Part shown: positions 35,337-43,635 of the stretch, piece by piece | Position numbering within the stretch: position 1 is the first letter of the stretch | Layout: each line of letters starts with the position of its first letter | Source of the DNA: Terriglobia bacterium | Lineage (GTDB): Bacteria > Acidobacteriota > Terriglobia > Bryobacterales > Bryobacteraceae | Assembly (NCBI GenBank): GCA_021325235.1 | Contig: JAJPHN010000009.1 | Coordinates: 1-64,000, forward strand | Length of the DNA stretch: 64,000 bases | Reading direction: 5' to 3' | Program-made: the position numbers and the translations under genes | Notes under the pieces: model-generated | What the model was told of the DNA's origin: nothing | Seen by the model: only the letters and a program-made list of their open reading frames with translations | The model's database searches: none

Positions 35337-37675
35337 ACCGCCTTGGCCTCGCGTTCGCAGCAGCTCTCCTCGTCCTCGCAGGCGCGAGTGCTGCAACCGC
35401 GCAGCCTGCATTCCGGCGCGTGGTGATCGTCAAAGTCGACGGGCTCAACGCCGATCTGCTCAACGACACCATCCACAAGCGCGACCCGGCAACCGGCAGA
35501 TCCGTACTGCCCTGGATCTCTCGCGTTTTCGACCAGGATGGCGTGGTCTTCGACAATTTCTACGTGCGCGGCATCAGCCTCTCGGCGCCTTCCTGGTCCT
35601 TACTCGATACGGGCAGGCATACGATTATCCGCGGCAATGCAGAATTCGATCGCTATACAGGCCAGGTTTACGACTATCTGAACGTTTTCCCGTTCTATCT
35701 CGGGTATGCACGAAATCGCGCCGTCGATATGCCGGGAGTGGAGGTGCTCGATAGCGCCGGAATACCGCTCCTGATCGATCGCTTTGCCTACGCTCAAGTT
35801 TTTCAAAGTTTCCAACTCTTCCAGCGCGGGGTCAGTTGGACAACGCTCAAGGATGCGCTGTTCCGAAGCTTTTCCGGACAGGCGCTGCGATCGGTTCTGG
35901 AATCGGCTGCACCGATTTCCCTGAGTTCGTCCCTTTCCCGCCAGTTGGAAACAGAGCTTGAGGCAGGTTTGCGCCGGGAGCAGTTTCTATATCTTGATTT
36001 CTTCACCGGCGATGCCGATCACGTTGGACACGCGACGAGTGACCCGCAAGCGTTATTGCAGGTGATGCGCGAAATCGACGCGCTCGTCGGGCGCATCGCC
36101 ACGACTATTCGACAGAGCCCTTTGGCGCGCGAAACGCTGCTGGTGATGGTTTCCGACCACGGCATGAACAACACGCCGGGCGTGATCAGCCAAACTTTTA
36201 ACCTGCCTGATCTCTTCGGAAGAAGCGAAGGCGGCGGACACCACGTCGTCACCAATCGGGAGCAACTCAGCGATTACAAGCTCAAAGGCATTAACCCGCT
36301 CGTGCATCGAGTTATCACTCCGAGTGCCCAGTCCATTTATCTGGCTGGCGAGGCTTCGCATTATCCGACAGCCTGGATAGATATCGATGGGAATGAGCGC
36401 GCCGCGGTTCACTTGCGTAACAGCGATCTGAACAAAATTCATATCCTGCTGCTCGAACTCTCGAAATCGGAATTGACGCCAGAGGTTCGGCGCGCCGCTG
36501 CGGACTCACTCCAGGCAGCCATCGACAAGCATCGCGCTGCATGGAACGCAGAAGCCGACGGATTGCGTGCAGAACTGGACGAGCTCGCTCGCGCTATCGA
36601 GACGAGAAAAAGCGTCGTGAAGAATTTACCCAAAAGCGATACACAGCAGCATGAGTCGGGAGAAGACAAAGCAAACCGGCGGCTGCGCCTCGAACTGGAG
36701 CATTGGGAGCGCGAACATTCCGCGTATCGCTCGTATCTCAGTCATCTGGATCGTCTACTCGCTTTTCATCCGGACAGCGCGAAGCCGTTCAAAGGAACAA
36801 TCAGCAATCTGATTCCGGAACTGACCCTCGGCGACAACAATTCCGTCGGCGATCTCGAGCGCTATATCGTCGGGCCTTCAGCTGGTGGTTTGGTGCTTAC
36901 GGCGGATGGGCATCTCGACGAGGAAAAGTCGTTCCGGCGTATCGATTATTTCGCCCTTTTGGCCAGTCAGCGCGCGCGCAATAATCCGCAGACCAATTTA
37001 TCTCAAAGGCCGATTGATTTTGTCGCCATGGCGCTTCCACACCCCCAACGCGGCTACTGGCTTTACCGCGATGCCGATCACCAACTGATTATTCTCGAAG
37101 ACACAAGCGGACGATTGCGTGTGCAGCCGGTGCGCGATCTCACCGAGGACTCCCATGGAGTCGTGCACTGGCAAGAAACAAGCTGGTGCGCCGGTCTGCC
37201 GCTCGAATTGTATGAAGACGAGCATCTGCAGGTCGCCTCAGAACAGCGTGCGAGCTGGTTATCCCAGTGGCATACCGAGCAGGAGTGGATGCGCGCGACC
37301 TACGCCTGCCACTATTCGAATGCCGTCATCGGCATACCCGAAGAGCTTTCGCCCGTTGCGCCGAATGTTCCCGGACGGCCGGGTATCAGCCCCTTGCTGT
37401 TGCGCTATGAGCGGCGCAGACGCGAATTGGTGCAGGCCGATTTTCACGTGTTCGCCGCCGATCATTGGAATTTCAATGCTCGCTTTCCAAACCCTGGGGG
37501 CAATCACGGCAGCTTCCTGCGTATCTCGACGCATTCGGTTTGGATGATGGCCGGCGGTGATCTCGGCGCGCGTCATATTGAGGAGCCGTACGACAGTCTC
37601 AACTTCGCCTCCACCGTCCTGAACCTGCTCGGCAAGGAGCCGCCCATGCCCGATCGCGTCGTAACGCTGCGTTGA
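35333..37675 (+). CDS. Alkaline-phosphatase superfamily (NPP-like) exported phosphoesterase with coiled-coil insert
   Basis: The 780-residue protein has a signal peptide (to about residue 23, ATAQ). Metal-site motifs of the superfamily are seen: Asp36 (VKVDGLN), a nucleophile region SAPSWS where Ser84 aligns with the Thr of nucleotide pyrophosphatases, GDADHVGH, VSDHGMN, and GNHGS near the C-terminus. An insertion at about 375-480 is strongly coiled-coil (repeated Ala/Glu/Leu with Asp/Lys). It is translationally coupled to the upstream unknown gene. The substrate could be a phosphodiester or sulphate ester. The coiled coil may bind the upstream partner, which is inference. Confidence 0.85.
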   Translation: MNRLGLAFAAALLVLAGASAATAQPAFRRVVIVKVDGLNADLLNDTIHKRDPATGRSVLPWISRVFDQDGVVFDNFYVRGISLSAPSWSLLDTGRHTIIRGNAEFDRYTGQVYDYLNVFPFYLGYARNRAVDMPGVEVLDSAGIPLLIDRFAYAQVFQSFQLFQRGVSWTTLKDALFRSFSGQALRSVLESAAPISLSSSLSRQLETELEAGLRREQFLYLDFFTGDADHVGHATSDPQALLQVMREIDALVGRIATTIRQSPLARETLLVMVSDHGMNNTPGVISQTFNLPDLFGRSEGGGHHVVTNREQLSDYKLKGINPLVHRVITPSAQSIYLAGEASHYPTAWIDIDGNERAAVHLRNSDLNKIHILLLELSKSELTPEVRRAAADSLQAAIDKHRAAWNAEADGLRAELDELARAIETRKSVVKNLPKSDTQQHESGEDKANRRLRLELEHWEREHSAYRSYLSHLDRLLAFHPDSAKPFKGTISNLIPELTLGDNNSVGDLERYIVGPSAGGLVLTADGHLDEEKSFRRIDYFALLASQRARNNPQTNLSQRPIDFVAMALPHPQRGYWLYRDADHQLIILEDTSGRLRVQPVRDLTEDSHGVVHWQETSWCAGLPLELYEDEHLQVASEQRASWLSQWHTEQEWMRATYACHYSNAVIGIPEELSPVAPNVPGRPGISPLLLRYERRRRELVQADFHVFAADHWNFNARFPNPGGNHGSFLRISTHSVWMMAGGDLGARHIEEPYDSLNFASTVLNLLGKEPPMPDRVVTLR

Positions 37676-37687
37676 TACACTTCCAAT

Positions 37688-39451
37688 TTGAAGTATCGTA
37701 GTCTCTCGCGCCGTGCTCTGCTGGGAACTCTGGCTATTCCGGCCATAAACGCCTGGGGCCAGGGTGTCTCGACGCGCGCCGTGAAAGCGCAGCCGCGCGG
37801 CAAGCCATCCGGGCTGCCCTTCTATGCGTGTTTCAACGATGTTGCCGCTCAGGCCGGCCTGCACGCCCCGCTGATCTACGGCCCGGAAGATCACAAGACG
37901 TACATCCTCGAGACCACAGGCTGCGGTTGCGCCTTCATCGATTACGACAACGATGGCTGGCTCGACATTCTGACCCTCAGCGGTACTCGCATGGACGGCG
38001 CGCCTCCGGGCGCCACCAATCGGCTATACAAAAACAATCGCGATGGCACCTTCACCGACGTAACCGAAAAAGCCGGCCTGTCGCGCACCGGCTGGGCTTC
38101 GGCCGTGGCGGTCGGCGATTACAACAACGACGGTTTCGACGATCTCTTCATTACCTACTACGGGCAGAATGTGCTCTATCGCAATAACGGCGACGGCACT
38201 TTTACCGACGTCACCGAGAAAGCCGGCCTGTTGCATGACGGGACCTTATGGGGCTCCGGATGCAGTTTCGTCGACTACGACCGCAACGGTTTGCTCGATC
38301 TCGTGGTCGCCAATTATCTGCAGTTCGATCCGAATAAAGTTCCGAAGCCGGGCGAAAGCTCGTTCTGCAACTGGAAAGGCATTCCCGTGAACTGCGGTCC
38401 TCGTGGCTTACCACCGGGCAGCGTGATGCTGTTCCACAACAATGGCGACGGCACGTTCACCGATGTAAGCGTGAAATCAGGTGTTGCCAAAGCCAAGGGC
38501 AGCTATTGTATGACGACGGTTGCGGCCGATTTCGATAACGATGGCTGGCCGGACATCTACATCGCCTGCGATTCGACACCCAGTTTCCTGCTCAAAAATA
38601 ATCACGACGGAACTTTCACCGACATCGGCCTTGAGTCCGGGGTCGCGCTCAACGAAGACGGCATGGAGCAGGCCGGAATGGGGCTCGGTATCGGTGACTA
38701 CAATCTCGACGGCAGCCTCGACATCCTCAAAACGCACTTTGCCGACGATACCGCTGTCCTCTACCGCAACGACGGCAAAGGGAATTTTGAGGATGTTACC
38801 AACGCCGCCGGCCTCGGTGTTGAAACGCGCTTCATCAGCTGGGGCGCGGGCATGTTTGATCTGGATAACGACGGCTACCCGGATCTGTTCTGGGTCACGG
38901 GCAGCGTCTATCCCGAGATCGAAAAGCAGCTGCCGAATTATCCCTTCAAGAGCCCGCGCATTGTTTTCCGGAACCTGCACAATGGCAAGTTCGAAGAGCT
39001 GCTCGACCAGGCCGGACCGGGCGTAGCCGCGCCGCATGCCAGCCGTGGTTGCGCCTTCGGTGATTTCGACAACGACGGCGACATCGATGTTCTGATCATG
39101 AATCTCAACGAGCCGCCTTCCCTGCTGCGCAACGACATCAAGGGCGAGAATCGCTGGCTGAAAGTGAAGCTGATCGGCACAAAATCCAATCGCAGCGCGA
39201 TCGGCGCCCGCGTCACGGCCCACTACGGCGGCAAAGTTCAGGCACAGGAAGTGTTGAGCCAGGCGAGCTACTACTCAGTAAACGATCTGCGGCTTCATTT
39301 CGGCCTTGGCGCAAGCGAGAAAGTTGATCTGGATGTTCGCTGGCCCAATGGCGCGGTTGAAAAAGTTCCCGGCATTCCGGCCGATCGGTTCGTCACCATC
39401 CGCGAAGGAGCGGGCATTGTGAAGACCGAAACTTTCAAGAAGAACAGCTGA
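37688..39451 (+). CDS. CRTAC1/UnbV-type exported calcium-binding beta-propeller protein
   Basis: A 587-residue protein with a twin-arginine signal (LSRRALLG) at the N-terminus. Seven FG-GAP/VCBS repeats show DxDxDG calcium motifs, for example DYDNDGWLDIL, DYNNDGFDDLF, DFDNDGWPDIY and DFDNDGDIDVL. The C-terminal 75 residues match the ASPIC/UnbV domain (about 485-570). The start is TTG 37688, twelve bases after the preceding stop. The family is frequent in Acidobacteriota and Planctomycetes and is usually of unknown substrate. Tat export implies a folded or cofactor-bound precursor. Confidence 0.88.
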   Translation: MKYRSLSRRALLGTLAIPAINAWGQGVSTRAVKAQPRGKPSGLPFYACFNDVAAQAGLHAPLIYGPEDHKTYILETTGCGCAFIDYDNDGWLDILTLSGTRMDGAPPGATNRLYKNNRDGTFTDVTEKAGLSRTGWASAVAVGDYNNDGFDDLFITYYGQNVLYRNNGDGTFTDVTEKAGLLHDGTLWGSGCSFVDYDRNGLLDLVVANYLQFDPNKVPKPGESSFCNWKGIPVNCGPRGLPPGSVMLFHNNGDGTFTDVSVKSGVAKAKGSYCMTTVAADFDNDGWPDIYIACDSTPSFLLKNNHDGTFTDIGLESGVALNEDGMEQAGMGLGIGDYNLDGSLDILKTHFADDTAVLYRNDGKGNFEDVTNAAGLGVETRFISWGAGMFDLDNDGYPDLFWVTGSVYPEIEKQLPNYPFKSPRIVFRNLHNGKFEELLDQAGPGVAAPHASRGCAFGDFDNDGDIDVLIMNLNEPPSLLRNDIKGENRWLKVKLIGTKSNRSAIGARVTAHYGGKVQAQEVLSQASYYSVNDLRLHFGLGASEKVDLDVRWPNGAVEKVPGIPADRFVTIREGAGIVKTETFKKNS

Positions 39452-39513
39452 CGACCGCCCGGCTGCTCACAGCCGCGTTTAGCCGATGAGCTGTGAAACA
39501 ATAAAGAAGCTGG

Positions 39514-40281
39514 GTGCCCGTGCGTATGCGATTCTTCTGGCTCGCGCTTTCCTTGAGTTCAGCGGCGGCGTACGGTTTCTGCCCGCAGAACTTACCCGTG
39601 GATGCAGCCGCCATGCAGCCCTTTGAGGCTCATGCCATGACGGTCACCGGTCAGGTCTCGCGAACGCGCGACGCGCGGCCCTGGGCCGTGAGCACCGGCG
39701 AACAGATACCCGTGCGGCAGGTCATCTCGACCGGCGACGACGGAATGGCGCATTTCACTGTCGCCGGAGGATCCTACTTCGATATCTTCGGCAACTCGCG
39801 AATTATCTTCCGCCAGAACACAGCGAGCGCAGGCGATCTCCTCGATCTGCTCGCCGGGCGCGTCAAGGTGCATCTGCAGCCCAGCGCCAGCCAGCCCCAG
39901 CAGCGCGTCTTTACGCCCACTGCAATCATCTCGGCCGAGGAGCCGGCCACATTTGCGCTGGCTCTGGATCAGGACGATACGCTCCGAATCGATGTGCTCG
40001 AAGGCGATGTGCGCGTGCAACACACCAGGCTGCCGAAAGCAGATCCCACACTGGTACACGCTGTCGATGCGATTCTGGTTCGCCCCGACGAGGCAATCTC
40101 GCGCAAAGTCGATCGGGGATCGCTGTATCGCTATACCATCAAGCCTTTGAAAGATATCTGGCTCGCGGTAACACCCGGGCATTCCGGATCGCATAACGGC
40201 GACGTGATCGAAGGAGAAAAGGTGCTCGCCGAAGCGGTACCCTCTCGTTTACTTCCGAATGGCAGTAGTGTCTCTTTTTAG
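39514..40281 (+). CDS. FecR-domain exported protein
   Basis: A 255-residue protein with a signal peptide whose core is MRFFWLALSLSS. GTG 39514 is supported by AAAGAAG four bases upstream. An ATG at 39526 is the alternative start. A FecR-like beta-sandwich covers about 55-190 (GEQIPVRQVISTGDDGMAHF, LAGRVKVH, LEGDVRVQH). FecR proteins commonly sense outer-membrane signals and regulate sigma factors, but here no anti-sigma region or sigma-factor gene is adjacent. Two further genes follow closely, the next one overlapping by 23 bases. Confidence 0.75.
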   Translation: MPVRMRFFWLALSLSSAAAYGFCPQNLPVDAAAMQPFEAHAMTVTGQVSRTRDARPWAVSTGEQIPVRQVISTGDDGMAHFTVAGGSYFDIFGNSRIIFRQNTASAGDLLDLLAGRVKVHLQPSASQPQQRVFTPTAIISAEEPATFALALDQDDTLRIDVLEGDVRVQHTRLPKADPTLVHAVDAILVRPDEAISRKVDRGSLYRYTIKPLKDIWLAVTPGHSGSHNGDVIEGEKVLAEAVPSRLLPNGSSVSF

Positions 40282-40834
40282 AGCAGCAGTGCTCGGCGCG
40301 TTTGCGCTTGCCTGCGCCGCTCAACAGCAGCAGACCGCGGGACTCGAGACGCCCTGGGATGTGCGTACCACGCTGGCCAATCTCACCAAAAACGCCAGCG
40401 ATCTCAAGCCGGTGCTCGATTCGCTGACTCCCCAGCAGTGGTACGAGAAAAAAGGAGCGGCCAGCACCTATATCCTGCAGTTGCAGACCGCTCAGCAGCA
40501 ATTGCGCGACGTGGCGGCGGCGAATGCGCAACTCTCTCAGCAGACCGAAAATCTGCCGCTGGCGCTCGATGACTACTTCCGCATGGAAGCGCTCGAATTT
40601 ACGGCTCGTTCGCTCGAAGAGGGGGCGCGCAAGTACGCCGATCGTGCCACTGCCGATAAACTCGCCGAGCTGATCGCGCGAAATTTCAGCAATCGCGAGC
40701 ACTTCCGCGAGTACATTCGCGACCTCGCCACCAGCACCGAGCAGAACTTCAAGATCGCCGATCAGGAGGCGCAGCGCTGCCGCGGTATGATCAGCAAGGA
40801 ACCACCTGCTCGCACCAGGAACTCCCATAAGTAG
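40259..40834 (+). CDS. Exported helical protein, unknown function
   Basis: A 191-residue protein that begins within the FecR-domain gene. The N-terminus is a short signal-like stretch (FRAAVLGAFALACAAQQQQ), where the Cys could be a weak lipobox. The rest is mostly amphipathic helix, with long Gln/Ala/Leu stretches (LQLQTAQQQLRDVAAANAQL and ALDDYFRMEALEFTARSL). No family is recognised. It may form a periplasmic complex with its FecR neighbour, judged only from overlap. Confidence 0.65.
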   Translation: MAVVSLFRAAVLGAFALACAAQQQQTAGLETPWDVRTTLANLTKNASDLKPVLDSLTPQQWYEKKGAASTYILQLQTAQQQLRDVAAANAQLSQQTENLPLALDDYFRMEALEFTARSLEEGARKYADRATADKLAELIARNFSNREHFREYIRDLATSTEQNFKIADQEAQRCRGMISKEPPARTRNSHK

Positions 40835-40843
40835 CAGCTCCTG

Positions 40844-41047
40844 ATGGAAACACTTACGTTTACCTGTTCAATCTGCGGCGATGCCTCGCGCGAGATCTGC
40901 GTGTACTGCACCAAAGACGCCTGCAGCAATCATCTGTGTGAACGGTGCCGGCGTTGCAGCGATTGCTGCAACTGCGAAGTGCGCGTGCTGCAGCAATCGA
41001 ATGGCAACAAGGCCTTCACGGTTCAGCCGCTCGAATCTCAGAGTTAA
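40844..41047 (+). CDS. Cysteine-rich mini-protein, probable zinc-binding treble clef/RING-like
   Basis: A 67-residue protein with eleven cysteines between residues 8 and 44: C8-x2-C11, C19-x2-C22, C27 with His30, C32-x2-C35, C38-x2-C41, C42 and C44. This spacing suggests two cross-braced zinc sites, as in RING/B-box domains. It has no signal peptide. Nothing resembling a characterised bacterial protein comes to mind. It lies nine bases after the helical-protein gene and its stop shares TTAA with the convergent YCII gene. Confidence 0.7.
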   Translation: METLTFTCSICGDASREICVYCTKDACSNHLCERCRRCSDCCNCEVRVLQQSNGNKAFTVQPLESQS

Positions 41048-41406
41048 GTCGCTGGCCCCGGCAGACCGGAAATTTCCAGCACCGGCCGCACTTCCACCGT
41101 GCCGAATTTCGCTCCCGGAATCCCAGCCGCTATCGCCAGCGCTTCATCGAGATTGGCCGCATCCACCAGAAAATATCCGCCCAGTTGCTCGCGCGTCTCG
41201 GCAAAAGGTCCGTCAAGCACCATGCGTTTCCCTTCCCGCACTCGCACGCTCGTGGCAGTAGCGGTCGGATACAGCGGCCCGGCACCCAGGTAATTGCCGT
41301 TCCTGGCAAGTTCATGTGCGTATTGGGTGGATTCCTTGTAGCAGGCCTCGAGCACCGCCTCCGGCTGCGCGCCTTCCTCGAGATAAATCAGCAGCATGTA
41401 TTTCAT
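41044..41406 (-). CDS. YCII/DGPF-domain protein
   Basis: A 120-residue cytoplasmic protein of the YCII superfamily. It contains the group signature LDGPFAETREQLGGYFLVD (64-82) and the conserved start MKYMLLIYLEEG. DGPF proteins are the usual partners of ECF42 sigma factors, and one such sigma gene is nearby. Some are proposed small-molecule enzymes or binding proteins, but the substrate is unknown. It follows the GyrI-like gene by seven bases on the same strand and should be co-transcribed with it from the divergent promoter. Confidence 0.9.
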   Translation of the reverse strand: MKYMLLIYLEEGAQPEAVLEACYKESTQYAHELARNGNYLGAGPLYPTATATSVRVREGKRMVLDGPFAETREQLGGYFLVDAANLDEALAIAAGIPGAKFGTVEVRPVLEISGLPGPAT

Positions 41407-41413
41407 GTCGTAG

Positions 41414-41893
41414 TTATTCGACCGGAACCCAGATTTCCATGTCGCCGCGGCCCGTGAGCGGGTCGAAACCTTCCCCGTAGCGCTCGAAAAACGACACACC
41501 TCCCGGAAGGGGTTGACGATAGCGATATCCCGCAGCCGCAAGATCCGTACTCCAGATCTTCGAGATTGTTTCGAACAGTTGTGAAACGTGTTCCTCGTGC
41601 GCGAACACGGCGTATCGCTGCGCTGGAATTTCGACCGCCTGAAACCCGTCGGGAAGCGAACCGCCCTCGCGAACTTCGACTCCCGAAATGTAGTCGAACC
41701 CGGGGCTGGTCGCGAGACAGACACCGTAAGCCACGCGTCCCACTTGCCCCGGGATCGAGCCCAAATGCGGCGCCAAGCGTTGCCACTGAGCGGGGATACC
41801 CGTGGGGTCAGATGACGAAAAATGGCCGCGCAGCCCCGCAATGAGCAGCGCGGGCTGATTGACAAGACGAGCTTTGGATGTGCTTGCAGTCAT
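41414..41893 (-). CDS. GyrI-like small-molecule-binding protein
   Basis: A 159-residue protein with the beta/alpha pattern of GyrI-like/AraC effector-binding domains ([43 protein letters not shown]). No DNA-binding domain is attached. The ATG has AGAGGA five bases upstream (41899-41904). It could bind a toxic or signalling ligand, a job of this fold elsewhere. It is transcribed divergently from the ECF42 gene with a shared promoter region and is followed by the DGPF gene. Confidence 0.85.
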   Translation of the reverse strand: MTASTSKARLVNQPALLIAGLRGHFSSSDPTGIPAQWQRLAPHLGSIPGQVGRVAYGVCLATSPGFDYISGVEVREGGSLPDGFQAVEIPAQRYAVFAHEEHVSQLFETISKIWSTDLAAAGYRYRQPLPGGVSFFERYGEGFDPLTGRGDMEIWVPVE

Positions 41894-41911
41894 ATGTTTC
41901 CTCTGTTCCGA

Positions 41912-41939
41912 TGTCGAACGGCATGCCTCCCAATCGACA
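41912..41939. promoter_or_regulatory. Bidirectional ECF42-type promoter with reverse-complement arms
   Basis: TGTCGA (41912-41917) and TCGACA (41934-41939) are exact reverse complements separated by 16 bases. ECF42 sigma factors of Streptomyces are reported to use TGTCGA at -35 and CGA at -10. Read on plus, TGTCGA precedes CGA (41935-41937) by 17 bases, pointing to the sigma gene at 41963. Read on minus, the same geometry points to the GyrI-like gene at 41893. Predicted transcript starts leave leaders of about 15-20 bases. Confidence 0.6.
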
Positions 41940-41962
41940 GTAGCGCAAAATTATGTAAGACG

Positions 41963-43198
41963 ATGCTGCAGCAGGCGGACAGGGCAGTCGAGGAAGTCTA
42001 TCAAGCCGATTGGGGGCGGATTTTGGCCGCCCTGATCGCCCACTTCAAGGATTTCGAGCTCGCCGAAGAAGCGGTTCAGGAGGCGTTTGCAGCAGCCCTG
42101 GATCAATGGCGCGTGGAGGGAATACCCGATTCGCCGCGTGCCTGGATCATACAGACGGCGCGTCACAAAGCGATCGACAAAATACGCCGGCGCGTCCGTC
42201 ACACCCAGGCGGTCGAGTCGATCGCAGCAACCAGTCAGGCCTTCAGCGAACCCGATTACGACTGGAACGAGATACCCGACGATCGTTTACGCCTTATCTT
42301 CACCTGCTGCCATCCGGCGCTCGCTCCCCAGACACAAGTTGCGCTGACGCTTCGAACACTGGGCGGCCTCGAAACCGATGAGATCGCGCGCGCGTTCCTG
42401 GTTCCGCCCGCGACCATGGCCCAACGGCTGGTACGCGCGAAACGCAAAATCCGCGACGCCGGTATCCCCTACCAGGTGCCCGCGATTCAGGACATGCCCG
42501 ACCGGCTCCATGCGGTGCTGGCCGTGATCTATCTCATATTCAACGAAGGCTACGCCGCCACCCGAGGCACGCTGGTGAAGACGGATTTGTGCCTGGAGGC
42601 GATCCGGCTCGGTCGTCTGGTCTACGGAGTGATGAAACCAGCCCCCGCCGAAGTCGCCGGCCTGCTCGCCCTGATGCTCCTCCACGATGCCAGACGCGAG
42701 GCGCGGCTGAGCGCTGAAGGCGACTTGGTACTGCTCGATGAGCAGGATCGCGGCCGCTGGAACAGCGGTCAAATCGCCGAAGCCATTCCGCTGGTCGAAG
42801 AAGGACTGCGCTCTCCCGGACCCTACGCTCTTCAGGCCGCGATCGCCGCGCTGCATTGCCAGGCAGAGCGCCCGGAAGAGACCGATTGGGCGCAGATCCT
42901 CGAACTCTATAACCTGCTCGAGCAATTGCAGCCCACGCCTGTCGTTGCCTTAAATCGCGCGGTGGCAGTCGCGCAGGTGCACGGTCCTGCGGCCGCGCTC
43001 GGCGTCATCGATTCGCTCGCAGCAGCTGGCGATCTCGACGGCTACCATCTGCTGCATGCCACTCGCGCAGAGTTACTCCGCCGCATGGGCCGCAACCAGG
43101 AAGCGGCCGAGAGCTACCGGCGCACGCTGGAACTGGCAACCAACGAAACCGAGCGGCGCTTTTTGGAAAAGCGGCTCCAGCAGGTCCATCCCGGATGA
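41963..43198 (+). CDS. ECF42-type RNA polymerase sigma factor with C-terminal TPR extension
   Basis: A 411-residue sigma factor. Sigma-2 (about 10-80) shows [16 protein letters not shown] and [11 protein letters not shown], and sigma-4 (about 110-160) shows [20 protein letters not shown]. The 200-residue C-terminal extension ([23 protein letters not shown]-like helices to the end) is the ECF42 hallmark and may replace an anti-sigma factor. The start is ATG 41963. An open frame extends upstream, but starting there would engulf the promoter region. It is auto-regulated in inference (see promoter entry), and its stop overlaps the GNAT start in ATGA. Confidence 0.93.
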   Translation: MLQQADRAVEEVYQADWGRILAALIAHFKDFELAEEAVQEAFAAALDQWRVEGIPDSPRAWIIQTARHKAIDKIRRRVRHTQAVESIAATSQAFSEPDYDWNEIPDDRLRLIFTCCHPALAPQTQVALTLRTLGGLETDEIARAFLVPPATMAQRLVRAKRKIRDAGIPYQVPAIQDMPDRLHAVLAVIYLIFNEGYAATRGTLVKTDLCLEAIRLGRLVYGVMKPAPAEVAGLLALMLLHDARREARLSAEGDLVLLDEQDRGRWNSGQIAEAIPLVEEGLRSPGPYALQAAIAALHCQAERPEETDWAQILELYNLLEQLQPTPVVALNRAVAVAQVHGPAAALGVIDSLAAAGDLDGYHLLHATRAELLRRMGRNQEAAESYRRTLELATNETERRFLEKRLQQVHPG

Positions 43199-43635
43199 AT
43201 GCCGGCGAATCGGAGTCCGATTTCCATATCGAAAAGCGAGTGGATCCGAGCCCGCAAGAGCTGGACCGCCTTCGCAGCGCGCTCTCGACGTTCAATCGCA
43301 GCAAAATACCGGATCGTGGATATCTGCCCGTTCATTTCGAGCTGCTGGACGAGGGGAACGAATTTGCCGGCGGAGTGAGCGGTTACGTCTCGTACGGCTG
43401 GTTATTTATTGACACGCTCTGGGTATCCGAACCCGCGCGCATAAAAGGATGGGGTCGCAGGCTGATGCTCGCCGCCGAGGACGAAGCGCGCCAGAACGGG
43501 TGCCGTCGCGCCTGGCTCGACACCTTCAGTTTCCAGGCCCGTGCATTCTACGAAAAGATCGGCTATCGCGTCTTTGCCGAATTGGAAGAGTTTCCGTCAG
43601 GTCACTCCCGCTATTTTCTGCGTAAGGAGCTATAG
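43195..43635 (+). CDS. GNAT-family N-acetyltransferase
   Basis: A 146-residue cytoplasmic acetyltransferase. Acetyl-CoA loop motif A is [10 protein letters not shown] and the later FYEKIGY motif B is intact. Its ATG overlaps the sigma-factor stop (ATGA), so the sigma factor and enzyme are made together. This suggests it belongs to the ECF42 regulon, acting perhaps on an antibiotic or protein. Its stop is nested with the convergent PEP-CTERM gene (six-base overlap). Confidence 0.9.
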   Translation: MNAGESESDFHIEKRVDPSPQELDRLRSALSTFNRSKIPDRGYLPVHFELLDEGNEFAGGVSGYVSYGWLFIDTLWVSEPARIKGWGRRLMLAAEDEARQNGCRRAWLDTFSFQARAFYEKIGYRVFAELEEFPSGHSRYFLRKEL

